A stretch of DNA of 64,000 nt from Beta vulgaris subsp. vulgaris (GCF_026745355.1 NC_079205.1:62358915-62422914); one strand, 5' to 3'; shown: positions 12,194 to 24,886, counted from the stretch's first letter. Numbers and translations are program-made. The notes: a model not told the origin generated them from the sequence alone.

Positions 12194-12442
12194 CTTGGCT
12201 TATATAATAGAGATTATGAGATTCAACTAAAGTTTCAATTTTTTTTTTAATGGAATGTTTTACAAATCATTTTCCTTTATTTATTACTATTTTTCAAGGT
12301 TCTTTAGGAAATATTCCGAAATAACATGTAACTTTAGCATTGAAAATTATAGTTATAACTCAAAAATAATTTTTTTTAATTCCTTCTCCAAATGATTTTA
12401 ATGACCTAATGCCTACTAGGCTCCAAGTGTTAGGAGTTATGT

Positions 12443-13112
12443 TCCTCCCTTTCGAGGAGCGATAAAACGCTCATCATGAGTGGAATCTATAACTATTCAC
12501 AGCCATATATTATTAAAAAAGGTTGGTGTGGCACCTCTGTCAGGGAAAAAAAAACAGATTTATATTAATAAAATATTGTGAAAGCATTAAATTAATATTA
12601 AGCCAAAAAGTGACACTGACAAATTTTCCCACAAAAAGTACAATTAAGAACCCATGTTTGTGTATTTGGAACCCTGGTTATTGTTAAATCAACTCTTGTT
12701 TGTGTGTTTCTAAAATTCATGTTTTTGTTAACTCAACCCATGTTTGTAAAATAGTAAACATGTGATCTCTGCGATAAAAGGTTGCATTGATTTGTGTGTC
12801 CCATTCAGCTTTTCCCCTCCAAAGTATAATTGATTATCGATACAAATCCCAATTTGTGTATTTGAAATCCTGATTATTGATAAATCAACCTCTATCGTGG
12901 GTTTGAAGCCCATGTTTTTTGTTAACTCAATCCTTATTTGTGTATCTCTTTTCCATTTCCATTCCCTGGTCAATTCCCTAATACTATATTGACTTCATTT
13001 AATTGTTAAATCACCACTTTACCACTTTTTAAATTGTTAAATTACGCATTTTATCCCTATAAGTGATAGGGATAGACCGCTCATGATGAGCGTCTTATCA
13101 CTACTCCCCCCT
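12443..13112. mobile_element. Inverted-repeat element with internal duplication
   Basis: The left arm contains GATAAAACGCTCATCATGAG at 12461-12480 and the right arm its near inverse, CTCATGATGAGCGTCTTATC, at 13080-13099; similarity extends about 45 bp. Between them a roughly 95-bp segment (about 12650-12745) recurs at about 12850-12945, with phrases such as 'gttaactcaa' and 'tttgtgtatt'. Superfamily is not clear since no target duplication was found. Confidence 0.6.
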
Positions 13113-13383
13113 TTCTACCTTTTATCTCCCCGATTTCTTGCCAACAAAAGGCATTGTAGTCGGCAGTGAAGGCTATGTAGTTGAGTTAATAGAAACTAAT
13201 TTGATAATGGGAAATAAGGGGTTTAAAGAAGTCAATATTTAAGATTTGAACTTTTCTGGTTAAAAATGGCATATAATGTATCAATGTGTTACTCAAATCT
13301 CGAAATATTTTATAACTTATAAGGTATTTTTGAGCCAAAAAAGCTCAAAAAAATATTTAGGGCAAAAATATTTTTAAAAGGTA

Positions 13384-13655
13384 CTCCTTCTGCTTTTATT
13401 TATTTGCTACATTTTCTAAAAAAGGTTGTTTTTTTTTATTTGCTACATTTCCTTATTAGGAGACTTGGCCTACCAAAAAGTAATAATATTATATTTGTTT
13501 CCCCTCTTTTTCCACCAAAAAGTACTACTTTTTTCGCTTTTCCCACCCTATTTAATGCTAAAGGGGTCAAAAAGTACACTAAAAAAGAATGAAAATGACA
13601 TCTCCTAAATTCTTGTGTAAACCAAAATGTAATAAATAAATAAAAGCGGAGGGAG
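13384..13655. mobile_element. Stowaway-type MITE, 272 bp
   Basis: CTCCTTCTGCTTTTATTTAT at the left is mirrored by ATAAATAAAAGCGGAGGGAG at the right, with TA on both sides. The arms are similar over more than 30 bp. Confidence 0.85.
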
Positions 13656-13840
13656 TATCAAACAATGTTTTATATTCATGTTGCTAATTGATTAATTGGA
13701 GAGAAATAGTGAGCCACACCCACCTTCCATAAAATATTTCCGGGTGTTTTGCATGAAAAGAAAAATCTTAAACTACATTATAATAACACTCCAAAATCCC
13801 CTAAAAAAAATATATAACACTCCAAAAGCCGCAAGAGTTT

Positions 13841-14006
13841 GTCTGGTAAGAGACCGTCTACTTTTTAAATTAAAATTAGGGCAATGATAAGCCCAATATT
13901 AAAAAGAAAATAAGCCCAATAGTGACTAGGTTAATTTCTTTCGGTGACGAGTTTAATCTATTTAGTGACTAGGTCTACTTTTATATTATAATAAATCGTC
14001 TTTTTT
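13841..14006. mobile_element. AGACGGTC-family MITE, copy 1
   Basis: Starts in TCTGGTAAGAGACCGTC, ends near AATCGTCTTTT, and carries the inner phrases 'taagcccaatatt' and 'tagtgactagg'. Further copies are at 23906-24322, 30204-30361, 47983-48972 and 59674-59841. Ends are TAAGAGACCGTC-like; the superfamily was not established. Confidence 0.65.
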
Positions 14007-15986
14007 AATAATTTTTGAAGCCGCAAATTCAATTCCTCTAGAACCTCTCATACGCAAATTCGTCACTCATACGCTAATTCCAAAGCTCGAATTGCAGGTT
14101 GTTGTTTCGTTCCTTAGATGAATCTACTTGTTTTGTTGCGGATTTTGGTGTGGAATTGCGATTTTTAATATCTACTTCATGTGATTATTCATGCGATTGG
14201 TTTTATGCGGTTGTTATTGTTGGTTTCATGAATTCAACTTATTTTGTTCTTTAACTCATATATGTTATTTCATGTTTTTAGGGATGGATAATTTACATGT
14301 TATAAACTTATGATTCGAATGAATTTCTGGTATATCTTGTTAATTCATCTTTGTTTCATGGAACTAAATGATAAGAAAATTTATATTACAATTTGTAGAT
14401 ACTCATATTTGTGTTCACTTGTTCTTGTTTAATTTCATCATATCAATTTTTCAAGTGTTGTGGCTGGAAATCAGGGATGAATGACCTGTCATCGTAGGTG
14501 ATTATAAACTATTATAGCCCCTATCAAATTTTTTACCAATTTGTGTTTATGGACAAGAATAGAGTGAAAAGGGATTATATACGGGGTTTTGTTTATGGTA
14601 AAGTTTGTTGATTTTTATCAAGGCTCGATTAATTCGTATGCTTTCGTTATGCGTATTTGTGTTTTGTGAACAAAAATGTTTGTGATGCTATGTGATGAGA
14701 AAACAAGAGAGTGATAATTTTAATTTGAAAATCATGATGCCTAATGCCTTCCTAACTTGTGAAAATATGATTGGAAGTAATTTTCCTATAATGTGGATTG
14801 TACTTTAAATTGATTTTGTTAGCTTAAAGTATTTTGAATCATATTAGATATTGTCCGTAGGATCTCATAAGTTTTACATCCATGTAATGTTTGTGGTGCT
14901 AGCTTATGAGGAAATGAGAAAATAATGGTTTTGGTTTGAATATCATGACTTCTAATGAATTTCTAACTTATGAAAAGGTCCTATTTTTTTTTTTTTTTTG
15001 AAGATTTTGATTATGAGGTTGTAAAAGTAAGAACTTTTGTCATGATCTAGTTGAAAAGAATTCAACTCTATGTTTCTTGATCAAGGACATCTAAGCTATT
15101 CAGAATTGATGGTGGCGGTTATCATGATGATCGTTAAGTTTTAACACTTTTAAAGCCTCTAACTCCATGAACAGTGTTTTCCAAGTTTTTATTTTCTTGT
15201 ACAGTAAATGAGTGACGGCCTTTGGTTTACGCTTCTTCCCCTCTTTCCTCCTCACTAGTGGCCACCACTCTATTTTGTGCCCTTTTACGTCTACAGAAAT
15301 TGTTCATTCTACAGCCACTCAAACTATATTTTCTCTCTTTATCCACCATTAGAAGCTCAGGTTCTGGAAAGCATGGAGCCTGAATGTTAATTGTTGGTGT
15401 GAATTTGCCAACATTTGTTTTTGGATTTTTTGCTTGTATAATTATCTATTGTTTTTCACTTGTTCTAATTGCTATAGGAACCCAATTAATCTGCTTCATG
15501 AATTGTTTGCTGTTTTTTCTTATTATTATTCAAATTGACTAGCGGTTATTAATTCGTTTCTGGAACTAAGGACTCAAATTAGGATTTTTATTCATCTGTG
15601 CCTTTTCAATTCTTCGCTTCTATAGTTTAGAGCCCAAATTCTCTGCTTCATGAACTGTTATTATTAGAAGTGTTTGATTTTGGCTTTTTGAAATTTTTTG
15701 CTTGTAGTTGTATTATAGTGGCCTGTTTTTCCAATCTCACAGCTTTAATGCGGCCATCAAAATGGTTTATATGCTTTCTTGACATACTATAAGTGTATAA
15801 CCCCCTCCCCCCTTATTGCAATTTGCAACTTTTCTCTCGTTCTCAATTTTTCTCCGATTCTAGTGTGTATTTTATCGATCTGTTTAGCCTTTTTGCTATC
15901 TCGTTAATTAATTGGTTTCATCTCTTTGTAGAGATTGTATTTATTTGTTAAAAAACCTAATAGTTCCTGGCTTTTTTCTTTGATAG
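14007..15986 (+). other. Probable promoter, 5' leader and leader intron of the RPC7-like gene
   Basis: No start codon context or protein similarity is seen here. Short CT-rich stretches at about 15805-15865 look like a plant 5' UTR, and the sequence ...TTTGATAG directly before the ATG at 15987 is a good splice acceptor, so an intron probably ends exactly at the start codon. A transcription start further left (about 14030-14100) is also possible. Confidence 0.4.
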
Positions 15987-18900
15987 ATGGCATTTAGAGG
16001 TCGAGGTCGTGGAAGAGGTTTCGGTGGAAGTGACTACAAGTTTGCAAAGCAAGAGCCTTTCGTACTTTTTCCTGTGAGTCAATTGACCTGATTTATTATC
16101 TTCCGTCTCTTTTATCTTGGATGCCACAATTGACACAACAGAATCTTGATTTTCATGGATATTACTTCTGCCGGGTGCTTTCTTTGCATAAAGGCAGAAT
16201 CTTTTTCTTTAAAAATTTAATCACTTAAGCCCGCTGTAACCTTCTTGAAACTGCCCTCTCTTTGTGTAATTAGTAATGTGAATTTGCTCGACAGAAATGG
16301 CTCACATAAGATTTAGCTCGTGTACGTATAGTCATATAGCTTTAAATGGTTGAAAGAACTTGCTGGTTTTGGTTAAGCTCATTATACGCGTGACTACATT
16401 CTACATACCCCTAAGTTTTCTGTACGTGTGTGTTGGGAGGGGGGTGCTGCCGAGAGAAGCATTTTCTTTTTTCTAGTCAGTTGTTTGATTCATGTACCTG
16501 TGTTCATATCTTTTTCTCTCCCCCCCTTGTTTCTAACGTTAATATGTTCTGTTAGAATGTTTGATATCTCTCAACATATGATTACTCACCGGAGCCTTTT
16601 GATAGATGATGTTCTTGGTCTTTTGGGCTACAGGATATTGAGCTACCTGATAGAAACAACGTTCCTGAAGAGAAGAGATTAGCAGTACTTAATTATAGGT
16701 TTCGGAATTACTTTCACAACTCACCCTACAACCTTGACGAAACATTCTCAGGTAGTAATTAGTTTGCTGCATTTTTTTTCTTTGGTGCTTGTGTTTCTAA
16801 TTTTAAAATGTACAACTTCAATGAGATCGAAGCTTATGAGAGTATGTATCTGCACATTTTGACTTGAGTACTATAACCTGAAAACATATATAAGACCACA
16901 AAACACTGTGATGGGGATTTAGATAATTTCACTTCTGCTGTTAACAGGCATAATTCCTATCCTCCCTCTTTGCTCTCTTTTCATTTGTGTATTCTGTCTC
17001 TTGAGAGCTATTGGGGCTTTATGGTAGATAACAAGTTAAAATCATTGACTGAAACTTTGTATCTTTTACTCCTTTCATTCCAAAAGATGGTCACAATTTC
17101 AAATATCACTTAATATGATAGTTACTTCTAGCTTGCATACATGATAAGACATCAGTGTTAAATACAAGAATTTTAAGAACATTGTTTTCCCCCTTTATAG
17201 TCCATATACACTTTGAAGAATCCATGATGATTGCTAAAATGGACTAGTTTTGGTCTGTTCAGTCATCTAGTGCAGATATATTAAGAGTGATTATAATTGA
17301 TGGAAGTATTAATGGTGTTCAATTTATTTTACATTAGGACACCTTCTAGGCTTCAGCGTCATCTTTAAGGAGTTTTTAAGCTTGTTTGTACATATGAATG
17401 ATGTAAATGAATTCAGATAATTAATTCTAACTTAGCTTGTTGCTATTATTGAACGAGTGAATTGCTAGCTTTGGATGAGTGGATTAATCCAAGAATTTTA
17501 GGAAGTTCCGCCTTGTTTGACCATGTTTGTGGTTGCTGTGTCTTTCAAGGCCAAGTTGTAGATAAATTTACTTGGTTTTCTGTGTTTGTATATCTTCCTT
17601 TTGTCATCCAATTGTCTTGATATTGGTAGTCGTTACTCATTCATGCACGCAATCAGTTGTTGAAGCTTCAGTGTTTGTTGAGATCCTTTGTCATCAAAAT
17701 TAGCCCTCAAGAATCCTTAATCTAAGCAGTAGTATTTAATCTCATCCATCTATCAGGTGTTCCATTCTAACAATATATCATTAATCCTTGCTATTCTACA
17801 GTATAGTACATGGTTGATCCTCATGTGATGTAAAGCTTGTGAAACATTGTGATCACTTTTGAGGCAACTAGTTAGTGGGGTTTCAATGTGAGGTTTTTTC
17901 ATTTGGTTAATGAGAAAACCTTTCATATTTTGAAATAAAAGGGATCACAATTACAAAATTTGAAATAAAAGGGATCACAATTACAAAAGCTTGAATTAAA
18001 TTTGATTGTGCACTTATGCCTATTTGTTGGATGAAGAATATAGTTACTTTGAGCACAGCCTATATGTAGTCATTCGATATTTTGCAAGCAAATATGGGTG
18101 AAAAAGCAGACATTCTCCTTTTATTTGGGCAGGGGAGGGTGTTATACTGAAATATCATCTGGAGTTTGCATAATATATGTCCTCTATGTATATCAGTATA
18201 TATATGTACATTCTAATTGTTTCTGCTGCTTTTTCCGGAGCTCCTCAGCTCCAAAACAGAATTGTTTAGATTTACTTGCTATACTTTAAGTATCCTTATT
18301 TTTTGTGAGTTGTCATCTCAGAAGAAGAAACCGTGGACATTGAGAGGTACTCTGATAAGGTCAAGGGTAATAGTAGATTCGGACGGGAGTCGCTTACAAA
18401 TTCTGGTTATCTAAAACTTGAACCTGGATATTTTCCTCTAGAGCTTGTTCAAGGTCAGTGAACACCTTTTGTTGAAAAGGAAAATAACCTAGTTTATGAT
18501 GTCCATGCTTCTTCAGATTCGAATATAACCGATCTCTTTATTTATTACTCTCAAGGTTGTTTGACAATTTACTTTACAGGCACAAAATGCAGGAAGAGGA
18601 AGGTGCAATGGAATCCAAAAAGAGGTACTTTATTCAAGATAGTTTTGCTAACTTATTGTTTTCTTGTCAAGATGTCACTGCTCAATACTCATTAGTCAGG
18701 TTTTTAATTTTCTGGTCACTTTTAGGGCAATTGACTGCTCAATTGCTCACTAGTTTCTTGGCAAGCTCTGAGCTGACAGCCCTATGTTGCTTCAACCATT
18801 TGTGCTATATGTTGGATTATTATGTAGCAAGAAGTAGCAATTCACAAAAGCCCAATCATTTTTTCTGGCTTTCTTGCCCGTGATTATACACCTATAAGTC

Positions 18901-20916
18901 CTTTACGTACACCAGCCTGTCTATACTGTTCTAATCAAGTTTAAGTTGAAATCACTCTGTTAATGCAGTTGAAGGGTATTGTTGGCATACCCTCATTCAG
19001 GTGCTATTGGTGGGAGTCTCTTGAGACTTGAGAGGCACTGATTAGTATGTTTTAGTAATTTAACCCTTTTTTAAACCCTTTTGTTCATTATTGCCAAGAA
19101 AGTGCCAATTCTTCTCTTTCACTATCACCAAGGATGTTTTAAAAGGTGCTAACCTCCTGGTTTTGCAATATGCCACTATGGAAAGGCTCTTGTGCTGTTC
19201 GTTTCTCAATAGTTGGGGCCTCTTTGATACTTTGTTTCACATTGTTATCTGCTGAGTTAAGACTGTTAATCAGTTGATTTCCTCCCTCTTCTGAACAAGA
19301 CAGGATGAAAAATTCAAGATGGAGGTACAGGGGGTAACATGTATTGCACGTTGCCAGGTGAGCTTTGCTTACTTGCATCAGCCCATGCCTAGCTGTATCC
19401 ACTGCACGAATTATTTGGTTGTCATTTGCTAAGGCATAGTGTTCCAGCTGATATAGACCTGTGTTGGTTTCCAGTTACCAGTCCCATTTTATCAGATCTA
19501 TATATGTTGGTAATTGTGATTTTTCTGTGGCAGACCTTCAAAAGCTGGATTTCTTGGAGGATCTGGAGAAGCTTCAAGTAAGTTTTCTAAAGACTGCTAC
19601 TTTGTCTATATCATCCTTTGGAAAAGCTGCAGACAGCTCAGAAAAATCAATTTTGTTCTGCTTATAGTTTATAGGTATTCGTAGTTTTAGATATCTGAGC
19701 TTTAGAAGTTCAAAAGTCAAGTGCACACTGATAATTTACTGCTGTTAAATCCCCTTCTGTTGTACTAATTGATAAGTACATCTTGATTATTTCAAATGCG
19801 TAGAATAATGAAGACAAAAAAGGCAAGAAAGAGAAAGAAGGTGAAGATGACGAACAAGAAGATGAGGATGTAGAGGAGGAAGAGGAAGATGAGGTCGATA
19901 GTGATGATGACTATGGAAAGGTTCACTTCTCTGTCCATTCTATCTATCTAAGTATACCTTGTTTAATCATTCACTTAGCAAACTCTGTGCATGGGTTGGT
20001 GTCCAGAAAAATCTAAGATGTCTGTTTCTTTTTTCCCTGTCATGGCCTTTACTTGGATGGAGACAGATGCACCTATAAAGACTTAAGAGTAAAAATATCA
20101 TCGCATGCATTCAAAAGTAAAGAAGGGTTGACATTGTGGTACTCAGTTTGTCGATCCTTATGTTCAATTTTTTTATATTTGTGAATATGCTCTCTTATCT
20201 AATACTTGCAACTCGATAGGACAGCCAGGGTGTCTGCTTGTGAGCTATAAATTTGAGTTGTCTAATTGCGTTAGTTTTGAATATTATTGCATATAAGTCA
20301 TGTCAAATATCCTCTTCAAGAGTGAAAGAGGGGGAGAGAAAAAGGAGGGTGGTTGGCAACCACTCAAGTAAACAAAGGAGAAACAGGAGATCCAGGAGAT
20401 CGGTTAAAGATGAGTAGAAAAGATAATGAGATGTATTTCAGCTGTGGCTGAAGGCAATAAATATGAGTCGAAATAGGCGTTGCTGGCTTAATGTATTGTA
20501 GAACTTGCTTTACATTTATGTATTTACTTTCAATTATCTTTGTGCAAAAGCATGTTAAAAGAGCCTGAGTAAAATCCTGAGAATTCATATTATTAATTTG
20601 ATTTGTGGCTGTGATGTACTTTGCAGGGTGAAAACTTTGATGACGATGATGATGACTACAACGTCGCCAGTGACGGTGATGGTAAGAAAATTCATGTATC
20701 TGTAACTGTAATGTAACAAAAATTCAAACTCTATTAAAACTTTCTAGCCTTATTAATTGTGGTTTGTATGCAGATAAGCGGCCATGTAGTATCGGCTCAG
20801 CATATGGTTTGTTCTGGGTATCAAGGACTGCCGACTCCATTTTTGCATGGTCAAGAATCTCTCCTCTTTCTCACAGCTTACTGTTAACGGAGTTTCCACC
20901 TGGAATCACTGTATAG
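15987..20916 (+). CDS. RNA polymerase III subunit, RPC7/RPC31 type (POLR3G-like)
   Basis: This subunit is part of the Pol III-specific RPC3-RPC6-RPC7 subcomplex used for initiation at tRNA and 5S genes in the nucleus. Exons: 15987-16073, 16634-16751, 18322-18453, 18580-18624, 19534-19577, 19804-19920, 20627-20681, 20774-20916; lengths sum to 741 bp, 246 residues. The N-terminus is glycine/arginine-rich (MAFRGRGRGRGFGG), then comes the family block DIELPDRNNVPEEKRLAVLNYRFRN split over exon 2, ERYSDKVK in exon 3, a basic KCRKRKVQWNPKR block formed by exon 4, and a very acidic C-terminal region of E/D runs in exons 6-7, all typical of RPC31 proteins. The last exon is unusual: plant members generally end right after the acidic run, whereas here about 45 non-acidic residues follow. 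A wrong exon 8 or a lost stop is possible. Confidence 0.8.
17929..17990. repeat. Tandem duplication of about 30 bp in an RPC7 intron
   Basis: The phrase starting TTTGAAATAAAAGGGATCAC is present twice head to tail inside the intron between exons 2 and 3. Confidence 0.8.
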
Positions 20917-21877
20917 GTTCAAATTGACACTTACTAGGTTATTAGATTAGTTTTGATAAAATAAGTCTTAGGAATTCATCACACTGAAGATGAATACAAT
21001 GAGCCAATGCGGTAATATTAGATTAGTTTAATATCTCTAGTTTAAGATAGTTACACTAAACCAGCGAAGCCAGTCTCGGCTTACAGCATGTTTTTCACTT
21101 GTGGATATACCGTCAGGAAAGTGAATGAGGTTTTGTTCCTCACTCTAATCTCACTTGTTATGCCATAAACTTGCTGAATTCTTCATGTTATATTCTTTTT
21201 CAATGGGTTTCTGGTCAGATGTCACTATTATGAAAAGTAACATTACTTTCGACAAGTTTGCAACTACTACAATATGGCTCCAGGCCTTGCAGCTTCCTTA
21301 TCTTAAACTGTAGATAACTGACTTGGCCTATTTAGTCTTCACCTGGCAGCTTCTTGGACATCGCTTGCACCAGAGAATAAAGATGTATATAAAGCCGTAT
21401 GTTAGGGTTTACATCATATTCTTTTTGTTGCAAAAAAGGGGCAAGCTCCAAAATAAACTAGATAATGTTTGCTTTTCTATGATAATGTTATTATCCCACT
21501 TTCTGATGTATGCTTTTCAGCAACTTTTGAGCGTCACATTATATCATTAACCTCGTTTATTAGTACTTGAAGAGAAAGTGTTGGTAACTCATAGTAAGCT
21601 GTCAAGATGACGTTTCATTAAAATTTTGGTATTAAAGCTAAGTCAAAGTGATATCAAAATAGAGTCGTTTGGTACAAGTAAGAGTTGCTTTGGTATTTGT
21701 ATCACAATGACTTCATTTTGGTACCAAAAATTTTATAATCGCATCTCACTATGAAGCGCCAATCCAAGCTCGTACTTGAATACATGTCAGGTTGTACATT
21801 GCACTATTAAGCTCTAAACTATCTCTTTTGCTTCTTTTAGACCATAGCATACTATAATAATCATCTATACTTACGAC
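20917..21877. other. Region downstream of the RPC7-like gene
   Basis: Expected to hold the 3' UTR. No other gene or element with definable ends was seen. Confidence 0.4.
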
Positions 21878-22142
21878 CAGTTTAGTAGTTGGTCATAAAT
21901 GGTGGTAATGGGAATGAATTTGTGTAAATTTGTGAAAAATATCATTGTTCATTCCCATCGTAATGCGGTAATGAAAATTGCTTCCCTTTGGAGACAAAAA
22001 CACAAGTTTAGGGGTGAGACTGGTTGCCCATAGAGAAAATATATCTCCCCGTAAAAATTTTAAGGGTGCTTCCCTAATAAAATTACACTTAAAATTCATT
22101 CCCATTACCGCAATTTATTAACGACTACCAAACGGACTGTTA
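21878..22142. mobile_element. Foldback MITE, about 265 bp
   Basis: The left arm with GGTAATGGGAATGAATTT is matched by the inverted right arm AAATTCATTCCCATTACC; pairing extends outward to CAGTTTAGTAGT / ACTACCAAACGGACTG. No coding capacity. Superfamily unresolved. Confidence 0.7.
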
Positions 22143-22396
22143 ACGTATGCAAGTGCCAAGGTTAGTGGAAAAGACTTTCTGGACCACAATTCTATTGTCC
22201 TGGATGATTCCGCCGCCACCAGCCAACTCAAGAGCAAACGACACCACCTAAGTTGCTATCACCTTCATGACACCACCCAAACACCCTCGCCTTCTTCGGC
22301 CATTGGCATGATCAACCTATTGGTGTTCTTGAGAGAAGACAATTAAGAATGTTGCTAGATTTCTCAAGTCAAGCCCTCAACAGGCAAATATTATAT

Positions 22397-23011
22397 TATG
22401 TTGTTAGGAAATAGGGTGTTGTAGTTTGATTAATGCGGAACAGAAAATCAAAGAAATAATAAAGGTGAGAAAACAATAAAGATGAACAAACAAATAACAC
22501 AAGGATTTACGTGGTTCAGTCAAATTTGACCTACATCCACAGGTGGGGGAATAGAGCTTCTTCACTATAATGGAGAAAATCAGAGAGAATAATACAAGGA
22601 GTCCTAAATCTAGAGGCTAAAAGTGTTTCATAAGTTGTGTTAATAATAATGAACACTAGGAAGCCCTTTTATAACAAAGGAACCTCGTACAAACCCTAAA
22701 AGATAACTTTAAAAACGAAAAAAATATCAAAAAACGCGTTCAGTGCTCAAAACCGCGCACCGCCCGACCGGGTAGGGCGAAATCCGCCCGGTCGGGCCCG
22801 GAACGAAACAGCTTCGTCAGTTCTTCGTAAAACAGTCATAACTTTCTCGTTTCCCATCGAAATTGGGCATATGACCTATCGTTGGAAAGCTCTTTGAACA
22901 AGCTATCACCTCCAATTTGAATCACATCAAAATCATTTATAGATTGAGAGATGTGCATTCAAAGTTAGCCTTATGCCATTCACAAGATTTCAAGTCATAA
23001 TTAACATATGT
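22397..23011. mobile_element. Solo LTR of a retrotransposon with 5-bp target duplication
   Basis: The LTR spans 22402-23006, begins TGTTAG and ends TTAACA (inverted TGTTA/TAACA ends), and is flanked by TATGT on both sides (22397-22401 and 23007-23011). The phrase GGATTTACGTGGTTCAGTC inside is of the kind common in plant Copia-like LTRs. No second LTR, primer-binding site or gag-pol is adjacent, so it is a solo LTR left by recombination. It contains a GC-rich patch at about 22735-22800. Confidence 0.8.
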
Positions 23012-23150
23012 GATATAATTTCGAATTAACTTATTATGCAATCAGAATGACCTATAGGCTATAACTAGAATTGATTTACTTACAATTTCAGGAAAATAAT
23101 CGTATTTGTATTTGGTCTCTTATCGTTAGCATTAAGTTCACAAAATACTA

Positions 23151-23844
23151 CTCCCTCCGCCCCAAAATATAGTTCCCATTTCCCTTTTTTCACGGTAATT
23201 TATGCAAGTCGAATATAAAAGGGATAATAAATTTTTTTTATTTATTTAAATAAATGTTGTATGGGAAAAGATGATTTTAGGAGAGAGAGTGGAGAATAAT
23301 TGGTGAAAGATCATTAATTGTAACATTTTGGTTGAATAAATAAAGGAAAAAACAAAGTTCAAGAAGCAAATAAATGATGGGACACGGTTTTTCTAGACAA
23401 ATTGCTATACCGAAGCTGGCTGTCACCCCACAGTAGTAGGAGATGTAAGGATTGATACATAGAATAACTTTTTATTTGATTGATAATCATATAAAACAGA
23501 CGAGATTTTAGCCATTTGCATTAAGCTCAAGCTTCCTTCTTGCATGCGGGCCCCTCCGGAAGCGCATACTATAATAAGGGGTAGTAATTTATTGGCAGCA
23601 TACTCAATCACCCGGGTGATTTTTTCCCCTACTACAGATCCCATACTACCTCCCATAAACTGAAAATCCATAACCCCAATTGCTACAGGAATACCGTTTA
23701 GTTGACCTATACCTGTTTGAACAGCTTCAGTTAAACCCGTATTTATTTGATAAGAATCAATACGATCTTTATAAGCTTCGTCCTCTGAATGAAAATTGTG
23801 GAATTAAATATGAAAATAGGAACTATATTTTGGGACGGAGGAAG
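23151..23844. mobile_element. Stowaway-type MITE carrying a chloroplast DNA insert
   Basis: The left end CTCCCTCCGCCCCAAAATAT follows TA, and the right end ATATTTTGGGACGGAGGAAG precedes TA. The left inner part matches the relative at 24681 until about 23395, and the right inner part resumes at about 23800; between them lies accD sequence. Without the insert the MITE would be about 300 bp. Confidence 0.85.
23403..23795 (-). pseudogene. accD: Nuclear plastid DNA fragment: part of chloroplast accD
   Basis: On the minus strand the translation reads [15 protein letters not shown], then a [13 protein letters not shown] segment, then [20 protein letters not shown] and [20 protein letters not shown], and then [16 protein letters not shown]. 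This is the carboxyltransferase beta-subunit domain of plastid acetyl-CoA carboxylase, which needs the whole protein and plastid assembly to work. Only about 390 bp are present, without start or stop. After SPTT one base is missing relative to the expected GGVTASFG continuation and the frame breaks. It is a NUPT, not a gene. The high identity to the conserved domain suggests a fairly recent transfer. Confidence 0.92.
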
Positions 23845-23905
23845 TATATCAATAACAATATAAAATAAGAAAAATTAACATGTATAGTTCACAAATTATT
23901 ATAAT

Positions 23906-24322
23906 AGACGGTCTAATTTTATTATAAAATTAGACAATCCAAGCCTACATTCTCCTAATAAGCCCATTCAATTTCTCTCTAACCTAACACTATTTTTAGG
24001 TATCTTGCACCATCATAGTCGTCAATTTCTTCTCTTTCCTTTATTTCCCTTTGAATTTCGAATTAGAACAAACACTTTTTAAAAATATTCCGACAGTCTT
24101 ACAGAATGGATTAAACTAGTCACTAAATGGATTAAATCAGTCACTAAATGAATTAAAGAATGTTATTAATGTAGATTAAACTGGTCACTAAATAGATTAA
24201 AATGGTCACTAAATAGATTAAACTAGTCACTATATTGAAAAAGATGATTTATTCTCTTCTTAATATTGGGCTTGGGCCGCGCCTACTTTTAAATTAAAAG
24301 TAGACGGTCTCTTACAAGACTA
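23906..24322. mobile_element. AGACGGTC-family MITE, copy 2, with internal tandem repeats
   Basis: Starts TAGACGGTCTAATTTTA and ends TAGACGGTCTCTTACAAGAC. Inside, at about 24111-24237, a 21-bp unit of the form 'attaaactagtcactaaatgg' (first 20 bases quoted loosely) is repeated about six times with changes; other copies of this MITE have only one or two such units. Confidence 0.7.
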
Positions 24323-24680
24323 ACTGTGTATAGTTTTAACTTTGAATTATATTTTGTGAACTTAACGCTAACGATATAAAATAAGAAAAATTACCCGGAC
24401 AATTACAACTTGCGGATTGAGTACCTACAGAGTTCTATGTGTATTCTTATTTACGTCGGTACGTAATTATCTCAATCTTTAAAGATTCATCACAGTTTCT
24501 CCACGTCATATGGACTTATGGAGTATGCACATCCATTCAAATGTGAACACATTTCCCATCTACTAATACAAATGGAAAATCCACATAACTCAACATGTAT
24601 CTATTTAATGTGATGTGCAAGTGCATAATGAATAGTAATAGGTCTTGAATGTATCACCTGTACAAACTTTAACTTTACTA

Positions 24681-24886
24681 CCCTCTCCGTCCCAAAATAT
24701 AGTTCATATTTCTATTTTTTCACAATAATTTATATGAGTAGAATCTAAAAAGGATTGTAAAAAAAATTTATTTATTTAAATAAATATTGTATAAATAAAG
24801 ATGATGTTAGGAGAGAAAATGGAGAAAAATTGGTGAAAGCGTATTCATTATAATATTTTGGTTGAATAAACAAAAGAAATAGTACC
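24681..24886. mobile_element. Truncated Stowaway-type MITE
   Basis: The left end CCCTCTCCGTCCCAAAATAT follows TA, and the inner part matches the MITE at 23151 (including TTGGTTGAATAAA). The right terminus is lost. This copy has no plastid insert. Confidence 0.7.

Noticed and set aside
23423..23671. A possible functional nuclear accD gene
   Set aside because: Only an internal fragment is present, without transit peptide, start or complete domain, and it has a frameshift; it is a plastid DNA insertion.
24111..24237. CRISPR-like array
   Set aside because: Contiguous diverged 21-bp tandem units without spacers, in a plant MITE.
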